A stretch of DNA of 6,822 nucleotides from an uncultured Saprospiraceae bacterium (lineage in GTDB: Bacteria > Bacteroidota > Bacteroidia > Chitinophagales > Saprospiraceae), in assembly GCA_937967535.1 (NCBI GenBank), contig CALCMV010000244.1:1-6822 (forward strand), given 5' to 3'. Shown here in pieces: positions 1 to 5,146 of the stretch. The translations under genes were made by a program, and so were the position numbers. The notes below the pieces were generated by a model. It saw nothing but the letters and a program-made list of their open reading frames with translations. It searched no databases and was not told the DNA's origin. The number at the start of each line of letters is the position of its first letter. The first letter of the stretch is position 1.

Positions 1-91
1 GGAGGGGGCTGGGGGGTGGAAAAACGTAAAAACCAACATTGCGGTAATTTCTTTTTTACTAAAAATTTTCAAAGAACCAAAAATCATTTTA

Positions 92-976
92 TTGTTCTTA
101 TGCTGCCAAATTTATGGCATTTCTAATGCACAAATTGAAACCGGTTGGACGGCGGGTATCTCTGCTACTTTCGGCAGTAAAATCAAGCGGATAGGCTTTC
201 GCGGGAATGTATACGGCTACCGCAATTTTGCCCAAATGAACCTCGAAACTGCTGTGTATTACGCTTGGAACGGTTGGGGACCGGATGCGCCTCGTTGGGA
301 AGGGCATGCCTCTATTGGCGCACTCGGCGCATGGGGCAAACGCAAGCCGGAGCGCAACAATCCATTTATACAAAGCCTTCAAAATCAAACGGGTAAATCC
401 GGTAGTTTTGCTTATTCGTACAATATGTATTTTGATAATATTGGTACTTCACAAGCTACCGGAACAATTTATATTGCAGGTCCTAATCTGCGGTTTATTT
501 TTGAAAATGACATGTTGGCATGGGTCGGAGAAGATAAATTCAGAACCTCGCGTGTAGAGTGGGAATATCGCTACAAAAACACCCTGTTTACCCTCAGAAA
601 TCCACTGTGGACCGGCGACCCGGAGTTTGAATTGCGCGACCCGATAAAAGATGAAAATTATCCTTCACTGTTTGGTTATTATGATTTGACCAAATGTAAA
701 TATTGCCATTATTCGCATGGCGTTTTGGCATTGCAGGTACGACAGATATTGCCCTTCAATCAAACCATTCATATGAGTTTTGGCATTGATGCTGAAAGAG
801 TTAGACATATTGTTCAAAATAAAATTACACATGATATGCCGCTCTATGGTATGCAATGGATTATGGCAGAAAATCCCCATATCCCCATGCTCGACACCAA
901 CGGCGAACCCTATCTTTTCAAAGAAGGACAACAAGTTGAACCCTTTGAATGGTTTTGGGAAATTGGTCTAAATTAA
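92..976 (+). CDS. Exported polymorphic toxin type 23 (Ntox23)-like orphan protein, start uncertain
   Basis: The protein resembles stand-alone proteins of Bacteroidota annotated as polymorphic toxin type 23. Recognisable pieces, numbered from the TTG at 92, are NNPF (89-92), GTSQATGTI (118-126), DKFRTSRVEWEYRY (148-161), LWTGDP (172-177) and a C-terminal PMLDTNGEPY...WEIGLN block (265-294). The alternating polar/aromatic pattern suggests a beta-rich fold. Family membership is from memory of these motifs; toxic activity is only predicted for the family. TTG at 92 is the only standard start codon in frame, but it cuts into a signal peptide: upstream codons encode KEPKIILL, which continues as FLCCQIYGISNAQ, a good charged/hydrophobic/SNA-Q signal. 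The frame is open to base 2 with no ATG or GTG, so the real start is probably an ATT near 65 or lies outside the window. No immunity-like gene follows. A CKYCH motif (202-206) is discussed in the findings. TAA stop at 974-976. Confidence 0.72.
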   Translation: MFLCCQIYGISNAQIETGWTAGISATFGSKIKRIGFRGNVYGYRNFAQMNLETAVYYAWNGWGPDAPRWEGHASIGALGAWGKRKPERNNPFIQSLQNQTGKSGSFAYSYNMYFDNIGTSQATGTIYIAGPNLRFIFENDMLAWVGEDKFRTSRVEWEYRYKNTLFTLRNPLWTGDPEFELRDPIKDENYPSLFGYYDLTKCKYCHYSHGVLALQVRQILPFNQTIHMSFGIDAERVRHIVQNKITHDMPLYGMQWIMAENPHIPMLDTNGEPYLFKEGQQVEPFEWFWEIGLN

Positions 977-1043
977 TTTTGAATTTTGAATGAATTAATT
1001 TTGAATGTGTATAAGGTGATGTTTTTTTGAAGAATAATTATTC
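971..1043. repeat. AT-rich repeats after the toxin-like gene (TTTTGAA units, direct repeat, palindrome)
   Basis: Two consecutive TTTTGAA heptads occupy 977-990. The 14-mer AATTAATTTTGAAT occurs exactly at 971-984 and again at 993-1006. The 12-bp palindrome GAATAATTATTC lies at 1032-1043. The first copy of the 14-mer contains the stop codon of the preceding gene. This looks like a small or decayed member of the heptad-repeat class seen elsewhere in the window. There is no clear terminator, because no GC-rich stem with a T-run is present. Confidence 0.5.
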
Positions 1044-1110
1044 AAATTAAATTGTGATTACATAAGTGTTTGCTAATTTTAAGCCGTAAAAAATACAGTC
1101 GTTGTCAAAA

Positions 1111-1118
1111 TATTTTTG
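1111..1118 (+). promoter_or_regulatory. Possible Bacteroidota -7 box (TATTTTTG)
   Basis: TATTTTTG matches the Bacteroidota sigma -7 consensus TAnnTTTG and lies 57 bases ahead of the ATG of the GNAT-like gene. No TTTG or TTG is found at the expected -33 spacing. The box also overlaps a short hairpin, so it may be a by-product of that repeat. Confidence 0.25.
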
Positions 1119-1129
1119 CAAAGCAAAAA
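1113..1129. repeat. Small palindrome TTTTTGC-AAA-GCAAAAA
   Basis: A 7-bp perfect stem (TTTTTGC with GCAAAAA) closes on the loop AAA. Its core TTTTGCAAAGCAAAA differs by one loop base from the hairpin at 3190-3204, TTTTGCGAAGCAAAA, so the two appear to be copies of one small intergenic element. On the plus strand the A-run follows the stem, so it is not a plus-strand intrinsic terminator. On the minus strand a T-run precedes it rather than follows it. Confidence 0.5.
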
Positions 1130-1131
1130 AA

Positions 1132-1167
1132 ACCACAACACTACGATACAACGACACCACAACACTA
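1132..1167 (+). repeat. A/C-rich leader with 12-bp direct repeat
   Basis: ACCACAACACTA occurs exactly at 1132-1143 and 1156-1167. The segment from 1131 to the ATG at 1175 contains almost no G or T on the plus strand. It forms the immediate 5' leader of the GNAT-like gene and ends seven bases before its start codon. An unstructured A/C-rich leader suits translation without a Shine-Dalgarno site. It is less regular than the heptad arrays further right. Confidence 0.5.
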
Positions 1168-1174
1168 ACGCACT

Positions 1175-2287
1175 ATGCTAAAGATACAACCGGTTGAAAG
1201 CTCAAAACAAAAGAAACAATTCATCCATTTCCCATGGAAAATATACGCCAATGACCCGATGTGGGTGGCACCGCTTTTGATGGATGTTAAGGAGAAATTG
1301 AATCCGAAATTTTCCTTTTTTGAATTTGGAACGATGCAAATGTATCTGGCGATGCGCGACGGCGAAGTGGTCGGGCGAATTGCGGCTTTGCAAAATGATT
1401 TGTACAATAAGGAACACAATGATAAGACGGGTTTTTTTGGTTTTTTTGAATGTATCAACGACCAAAATGTAGCCAATTTGCTATTTGATACAGCCAAAAA
1501 ATGGCTGCAAGAACGCGGACGCGACATCATGCACGGACCGGCGAGTCCGTCGAGCAATCACGATTACGGCTTGCTTGTAGATGGCTACGACGACCCGCCA
1601 AAATTAGGAATGACTTACAATCCGCGTTATTATCAGACTTTGGTTGAAAATTACGGATTTAAGAAAACACAAGGACTTTTTGCCTATAAAATTGATGCCA
1701 ACCGCGTGATGGAAGACCCGAAAATGGTACGTGGCAACAAAATCGTGCGCCAACGAACAGGCGTAAAAATCCGCAACATCAACATGAAAGACATCAAGGG
1801 CGAGATTGAAATTTTACGGATGATTTATAATGAAGCCTGGGAAAAAAATTATGGTTTCGTGCCTATGACAGACAAAGAAATCGACGAATACGCCGCAGGT
1901 TTTAAGCAAATCGCCGAGCCTTCCCTTATATTTTTCGCTGAGATTGATGGTGAGCCTGTGGGTACAGCAGTCTCTTTGTTGAACTATAATTACATTTTCA
2001 AACAGATGAACGGGCGACTATTCCCATTTAATTTTGTTAAAATGTTTACCCAGAAAAAACACATCACATGGGCGCGTGTATTGCTGCTTGGTATCTTGCC
2101 AAAATATCGCGGAAAGGGCTTGGATGCTGTTTTGTATTACGAAACCGTCAAAGCCGCACAAGCACTTGGGGTAGAATATGGCGAAGCGAGTTGGATTCTC
2201 GAAGATAATGACATGATGCGACGCGGTATGGAATTGATAAAAGGAGAAATTTATAAGACCTATAATGTGTATGAGGTTGAAATTTAG
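1175..2287 (+). CDS. GNAT-like N-acyltransferase, YghO-type two-part protein
   Basis: The 370-residue product looks like the YghO-like family of GNAT-fold acyltransferases, often annotated as N-acetyltransferase or hypothetical. The N-terminal half carries the family hallmark FIHFPWKIYANDPMWVAPL (16-34), then KLNPKFSFFE and a GNAT-like strand pair DGEVVGRIAAL (62-72). GFFGFFE (86-92) and HGPASPSSNHDYGLLVDG (120-137) follow. The C-terminal half has a more typical acyl-CoA site: LGILPKYRGKGLDAVLYYE (305-323), with YRGKG in the position of the pyrophosphate-binding loop of GNAT motif A, then SWILEDNDMMRRGM (339-352). Length fits the family (about 370-400). The substrate is unknown; an amine or lipid acceptor is conceivable but not shown. 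ATG at 1175 gives the natural N-terminus. The gene is convergent with the ATPase gene, separated only by the inverted repeat at 2294-2372. Confidence 0.8.
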   Translation: MLKIQPVESSKQKKQFIHFPWKIYANDPMWVAPLLMDVKEKLNPKFSFFEFGTMQMYLAMRDGEVVGRIAALQNDLYNKEHNDKTGFFGFFECINDQNVANLLFDTAKKWLQERGRDIMHGPASPSSNHDYGLLVDGYDDPPKLGMTYNPRYYQTLVENYGFKKTQGLFAYKIDANRVMEDPKMVRGNKIVRQRTGVKIRNINMKDIKGEIEILRMIYNEAWEKNYGFVPMTDKEIDEYAAGFKQIAEPSLIFFAEIDGEPVGTAVSLLNYNYIFKQMNGRLFPFNFVKMFTQKKHITWARVLLLGILPKYRGKGLDAVLYYETVKAAQALGVEYGEASWILEDNDMMRRGMELIKGEIYKTYNVYEVEI

Positions 2288-2293
2288 TGTTAT

Positions 2294-2372
2294 GTAGCAC
2301 GGTGCTTCCAGCCCGTGTCCACGTTAGGAACACTACATACGCGAGACACACGGGCTGGAAGCACCGTGCTAC
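2294..2372. repeat. REPIN-like inverted repeat pair with GTAG heads, between convergent genes
   Basis: The left arm (2294-2318) and right arm (2348-2372) are perfect 25-base reverse complements separated by 29 bases. Each arm starts at its outer end with GTAG and then holds an imperfect hairpin: CACGG pairs with CCGTG, with GCT/AGC inside, a single bulged T and a TCC loop. A GTAG head followed by an imperfect palindrome, in inverted pairs, is the architecture of REP elements mobilised by RAYT (TnpA-REP) transposases. The outer end of the right arm lies one base from the ATPase stop codon, and the left arm starts seven bases after the acyltransferase stop. The element therefore fills the whole convergent junction. 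It may also stop transcription from both sides, although no T-run follows either arm. No RAYT gene is in the window. Confidence 0.8.
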
Positions 2373-2373
2373 G

Positions 2374-3135
2374 TTAAGCACTCAGCGCACCTTTACGCAA
2401 TCGCTGCAAAAACGGCGAAGCAAAAATGAAATTCTGAAGCGTCTCATTAGTACTTTCAAGTACATCGTCTTTGGTGCCGACCCAAGCGAGTTCGCCTAAG
2501 TGTAGCAGGTTGATATTGTCACCGATTTCCATGACGGAGTTCATATCGTGGGTGTTGATGATGGTAGTCATATTATTATCAACAGTAATGCCATGTATCA
2601 ATTCATCAATGACGATAGAAGTTTTCGGGTCAAGCCCGGAATTGGGTTCATCGCAGAATAAATACTTGGGGTCCAACACGATAGACCGCGCAATACCTAC
2701 CCGTTTTTGCATACCACCACTCACCTCGCCGGGATATTTGTCATTGCTACCCGTCAGGTCAACACGCTCAAGGCATTGGTCCACTTTGTGTCTTTTTTCG
2801 CCCTTCGTCATATTGGTAAACATATCCAAAGGAAAGCGTACATTCTCTTCCACTGTCATCGAATCAAACAGTGCCGAGCCTTGAAACAACATCCCGATGT
2901 CATTGCGAATGGCTTTTCGTTCTTTTTTATTGAGATTATGAAAATCAATATCACCATACCAAACTTTGCCATCAGTTGGTTGCAAAAGTCCCACTAAAAT
3001 CTTGAGCATCACTGTTTTACCTGCACCACTACGCCCGATGAGCAGGTTGGTTTTTCCTTGTTCAAAGGTCGTCGAGATACCCTTCAAGACCTCTTGCTCT
3101 CCAAACGATTTGAATATATTTTCTGCTTTTATCAA
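2374..3135 (-). CDS. mlaF: ABC transporter ATP-binding protein, MlaF type (phospholipid transport)
   Basis: This is the ATPase that powers an MlaE-type permease moving phospholipids across the inner membrane and envelope. All ABC motifs are intact in the 253-residue product: Walker A GRSGAGKT (34-41), Q-loop Q85 in LFQGSALFDSMTV, signature SGGMQKR (139-145), Walker B YLFCDE with E163, the MlaF-like PNSGLDP D-loop region (164-170), and switch H196 in NTHD. The start is TTG at 3135. It yields MIKAENIFKSFG, the expected N-terminus, and the open frame upstream contains no ATG or GTG before a stop. The gene lies 130 bases downstream of the permease gene on the same strand. The gap is filled by a heptad repeat hairpin that ends about 15 bases before the start codon. 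Assignment to this ABC subfamily is secure; orthology to E. coli MlaF is by similarity only. Confidence 0.92.
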   Translation of the reverse strand: MIKAENIFKSFGEQEVLKGISTTFEQGKTNLLIGRSGAGKTVMLKILVGLLQPTDGKVWYGDIDFHNLNKKERKAIRNDIGMLFQGSALFDSMTVEENVRFPLDMFTNMTKGEKRHKVDQCLERVDLTGSNDKYPGEVSGGMQKRVGIARSIVLDPKYLFCDEPNSGLDPKTSIVIDELIHGITVDNNMTTIINTHDMNSVMEIGDNINLLHLGELAWVGTKDDVLESTNETLQNFIFASPFLQRLRKGALSA

Positions 3136-3149
3136 AACTGTCGATTGAA

Positions 3150-3240
3150 TGATTTTTGATTTTTGATTTTTGATTGCACGTAAAAATAATTTTGCGAAGC
3201 AAAATTCATATCAATCAAAAATCAAAAATCAAAAAATCAA
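3150..3240. repeat. Inverted TGATTTT heptad array enclosing a small hairpin
   Basis: TGATTTT units repeat in exact 7-base register at 3150-3156, 3157-3163 and 3164-3170. The arm 3151-3176 is mirrored by its complement at 3212-3238, the only break being one extra A. Together they could form a stem of about 26 bp. The 35-base interior contains a second perfect stem: AATTTTGC (3188-3195), loop GAA, GCAAAATT (3199-3206). The structure lies in the mlaE-mlaF gap. On the coding (minus) strand its 3' arm ends about 15 bases before the TTG start of mlaF. Confidence 0.85.
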
Positions 3241-3265
3241 AAATTATTTAAGCATTGTAGCATTA

Positions 3266-4009
3266 CTAAGTAAGTACCAATGCGATGATATAATCTGCCA
3301 ATAAAATTAAAATATTGCTATACACAACGGCTTGCGTACTTGCGCGTCCGAGTTCGATACTACCGCCGCTGACATAGAAACCTTTGTAGCAAGAAACGGA
3401 AGTCAAAATGAAAGCAAACACCAAGGATTTGACCAGCATCATAAATACAAAGTAGGGTTCAAAAAACGAATTAAGCCCCAAGTGATAATCTGCCCCTGAC
3501 ACCATTCCGGTAGAAACACTTGCCAACCAGCCTCCGACAATACTGATTCCTGCACCAATAACAACAAGCAAAGGCACTACGAACAATGCTGCTAAAATTT
3601 TTGGCAAAATCAGATAAGAAGCTGTATTGACCCCCATGATTTCGAGCGCGTCAATTTGCTCTTTTTGGCGCATACCGCCTATTTCGGCAGCCATATTGGA
3701 GCCTACTTTTCCTGCAAGCACCAAGCAGGAAATCGTAGGCGCAAGTTCAATAATTGTAGAGTCCCTAACGATGTATCCGATATAATAAGAGGGAACAAAA
3801 CTATCCTGCAATTGATAGGCAAACTGCACTGCTGTCACCGCACCAATAAACAGGCAAATAATACTCACAATCACCACCGACCCCACACCGATGTCGTTCA
3901 TCTGCCGCAGCATTTCCTTCCAATACATCGAAAACTTCTCAGGGCGCGTAAACATACTGCCCATGAGTTTCAGATAAGCCCCCAATTCGTGTAATATTCC
4001 AGTAATCAT
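3266..4009 (-). CDS. mlaE: MlaE-type ABC permease (phospholipid transport)
   Basis: This integral membrane subunit of an Mla-type transporter is 247 residues long when started at ATG 4009, close to the family norm of about 245-265. After an amphipathic N-terminus containing FTRPEKFSMYWKEML (20-34), hydrophobic segments fall near 41-65, 76-100, 133-165, 186-207 and 229-247. The diagnostic conserved loop runs from APTISCLVLAGKVGSN (90-105) into AAEIGGMRQKEQIDALEIMGV (107-127), the region that couples to the ATPase. A longer reading frame exists from GTG 4045, but its extra 12 residues (MQSKIKNRIIKK) come from a TGATTTT repeat, and ATG 4009 gives the usual family N-terminus. The ATPase gene follows on the same strand, so the pair is presumably an operon. 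No MlaD-type MCE gene is adjacent. Confidence 0.92.
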   Translation of the reverse strand: MITGILHELGAYLKLMGSMFTRPEKFSMYWKEMLRQMNDIGVGSVVIVSIICLFIGAVTAVQFAYQLQDSFVPSYYIGYIVRDSTIIELAPTISCLVLAGKVGSNMAAEIGGMRQKEQIDALEIMGVNTASYLILPKILAALFVVPLLVVIGAGISIVGGWLASVSTGMVSGADYHLGLNSFFEPYFVFMMLVKSLVFAFILTSVSCYKGFYVSGGSIELGRASTQAVVYSNILILLADYIIALVLT

Positions 4010-4023
4010 TTTTTTGATTATGC

Positions 4024-4115
4024 GATTTTTGATTTTTGATTGCACTGCTCAAAATCATATTCAATAAAGCAAAATTTCAGCCAATCTAAAATCTAAAATC
4101 ACCAAATCTAAAATT
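4024..4115. repeat. Second TGATTTT heptad array with diverged inverted partner (CTAAAAT units)
   Basis: Positions 4024-4045 are identical over 22 bases to 3158-3179 in the mlaE-mlaF gap. The opposite arm (4082-4115) is built of ATCTAAA-type heptads and can pair with the first arm with about one mismatch per heptad. AAGCAAAATT in the interior (4067-4076) is also shared with 3198-3207, so this is a diverged copy of the same composite element. On the minus strand it is the leader of mlaE, and its near arm ends 14 bases before the ATG at 4009. Confidence 0.75.
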
Positions 4116-4146
4116 CAATGGCGCAAAATAACGTTTTTTTTCTGTT

Positions 4147-4157
4147 ACCTTAAAGGT
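4147..4157. promoter_or_regulatory. Palindrome ACCTT-A-AAGGT upstream of SDR gene
   Basis: ACCTTAAAGGT is a perfect palindrome of five paired bases around a central A. It lies in the divergent mlaE/SDR region, centred 24 bases upstream of the start of the candidate -7 box at 4176. That is roughly where a -33 element or an operator would fall. Its short length means it could be chance. Confidence 0.2.
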
Positions 4158-4175
4158 GATTCTCAATTCACTGTG

Positions 4176-4183
4176 TATCTTCG
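4176..4183 (+). promoter_or_regulatory. Possible -7 promoter box (TATCTTCG) for the SDR gene
   Basis: TATCTTCG matches TAnnTTTG at seven of eight positions and is followed by CC and an A-run. Transcription would begin near 4190, so the mRNA would start almost exactly where the heptad hairpin (4194-4308) begins. There is no clear -33 TTTG; the ACCTTAAAGGT palindrome lies there instead. Confidence 0.25.
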
Positions 4184-4193
4184 CCAAAAATTA

Positions 4194-4308
4194 GATGAGA
4201 GACTTGAGATTTGAGACGAGAGATGTGAGACGAGAGAGTAGAAAATAACAATTCTGATTTCTCTACTCTCCGGTCTCTACTCTTACTTCTCTCATTTCTC
4301 TTTTCTCA
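4194..4308. repeat. Seven GAnnnGA heptads, 17-base spacer, seven inverted heptads
   Basis: Bases 4194-4242 split into seven consecutive 7-mers of consensus GAnnnGA, for example GATTTGA, GACGAGA and GATGTGA; GACGAGA occurs twice. After the spacer 4243-4259, bases 4260-4308 split into seven pyrimidine-rich 7-mers such as TCTCTAC (twice), TCTCCGG and TCTCTCA. The inner units (4229-4242 against 4260-4280) are near reverse complements, and the outer units are more diverged. The plus strand is therefore almost pure purine and then almost pure pyrimidine. It occupies the 5' leader of the SDR gene, ending 19 bases before its ATG. Confidence 0.85.
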
Positions 4309-4327
4309 CGAATTATAACGTAAAAAG

Positions 4328-5032
4328 ATGAAAACAGTTATCACAGGAGCGACAAAAGGTATCGGACGTGCCATTGCAGAGGTCTTTGCACGCGAAGGAC
4401 ACGACCTTGCCATCTGCGCCCGCAATGAAAATGACTTAAAGAATTTTCAGCGTGAATTACAAGAAAAATATAGTATAAAAGTCATTCAAAAACCTACGGA
4501 TGTTGCTAAAAAAGAGCAAGTTAGGGCATTTGCTGATTATATCAAATCCGAATGGTCGCAAGTAGATGTTTTGGTCAATAATGCGGGAGTATATTTTCCC
4601 GGTGATGTCCATTCCGAAGATGAAGGCACGCTCGAAGCCTTGATTGAAACGAATTTGTATAGTGCTTATTATTTGACTCGTGCTTTGTTGCCTTCGATGC
4701 TACCGCAAGCTAAAGGACATATTTTTAATATCTGTTCGGTGGCGAGTTTGATTGCTTTGCCGGGGGGCGGTTCGTATAGCATTTCTAAGTTTGCGATGTT
4801 GGGTTTCAATAAAGTATTGCGCGAAGAAATGAAGGATAAAGGTATTCGCGTCACCGCCGTCATGCCCGGTGCCACATGGTCGCACTCATGGGATGCCATG
4901 AAAGACCAACTTCCCGAAAGCCGCCTGATGAAAGCCTCCGACGTGGCAGAAGCCGTTTGGGGAGCGTATAAATTGAGCGACCAAGCAGTGATTGAAGAGT
5001 TGGTGATGCGTCCGCAATTGGGGGATTTGTAA
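4328..5032 (+). CDS. Classical short-chain dehydrogenase/reductase (SDR)
   Basis: This is an NAD(P)-dependent oxidoreductase of the classical SDR family, 234 residues and probably cytosolic. The cofactor loop is TGATKGIG (6-13). R32 at the end of strand 2 (CARNEND) favours NADPH. D58 lies in the TDVA adenine-pocket motif and NNAG is at 84-87. The catalytic set is N109, S137, Y150 and K154 (YSISK), with PGAT at 180-183. The C-terminus EELVMRPQLGDL resembles a group of Bacteroidota SDRs annotated only as SDR oxidoreductases or sepiapterin-reductase-like. The substrate cannot be told from the sequence. ATG 4328 follows an A-rich stretch (GTAAAAAG) with no strong Shine-Dalgarno site. A long heptad-repeat hairpin fills the leader, and a nested palindrome starts at the last base of the stop codon. 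Confidence 0.93.
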   Translation: MKTVITGATKGIGRAIAEVFAREGHDLAICARNENDLKNFQRELQEKYSIKVIQKPTDVAKKEQVRAFADYIKSEWSQVDVLVNNAGVYFPGDVHSEDEGTLEALIETNLYSAYYLTRALLPSMLPQAKGHIFNICSVASLIALPGGGSYSISKFAMLGFNKVLREEMKDKGIRVTAVMPGATWSHSWDAMKDQLPESRLMKASDVAEAVWGAYKLSDQAVIEELVMRPQLGDL

Positions 5033-5095
5033 CGTAAAACGATTTTGCAAATCGTCACGTATATTAAGGGGACGATTTGCAAAATCGTTTTACGT
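5032..5095. repeat. Perfect 25-bp inverted repeat of nested palindromes (ACGTAAAACG... family)
   Basis: The left arm (5032-5056) and right arm (5071-5095) are perfect reverse complements around a 14-base spacer. Each arm contains its own palindrome, CGATTT-TGC-AAATCG on the left. The element can therefore fold as one long hairpin or as two small ones, the same logic as a REPIN. The left arm starts at the final A of the SDR stop codon. A single related arm lies at 6038-6061. The right-arm hairpin is followed by TTTT, so it could act as a weak terminator. It also forms the upstream flank of the membrane-protein gene, 51 bases from its GTG. Confidence 0.85.
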
Positions 5096-5146
5096 CAGAC
5101 ACAACTTTAAAAGCCTTTTCATCGTTCAAATGAAAACGTTTTTCTC

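Noticed and set aside
1031..1174. Small gene, tRNA or riboswitch before the acyltransferase
   Set aside because: No ORF with family-like content, no cloverleaf with a TTC-type arm and no known aptamer core was seen; the stretch is AT-rich and then A/C-rich repeat.
1165..1557. Minus-strand 130-codon frame over the acyltransferase gene
   Set aside because: It lies opposite a well-supported protein and shows no recognisable motif; the same holds for the other overlapping frames on both strands.
2294..2372. Simple bidirectional intrinsic terminator
   Set aside because: The stem is strong but no T-run follows on either strand, and the internal GTAG-headed hairpins fit a REPIN better. Some termination effect is still possible.
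2294..2372. Insertion sequence or MITE
   Set aside because: No transposase coding capacity and no clear target-site duplication; the element is only 79 bases and its arms are themselves hairpins.
4010..4045. N-terminal extension of the permease from GTG 4045
   Set aside because: The extra residues are lysine/isoleucine-rich codons generated by the TGATTTT repeat; ATG 4009 gives the N-terminus expected for MlaE proteins.
4103..4110. Minus-strand -7 box TAGATTTG for mlaE
   Set aside because: It matches TAnnTTTG but lies inside the heptad array, where such strings arise by repetition, and no -33 element is correctly spaced.
4194..4308. CRISPR-like array
   Set aside because: The 7-base units have no spacers of about 30 bases, the second half is inverted, and no cas genes are present.
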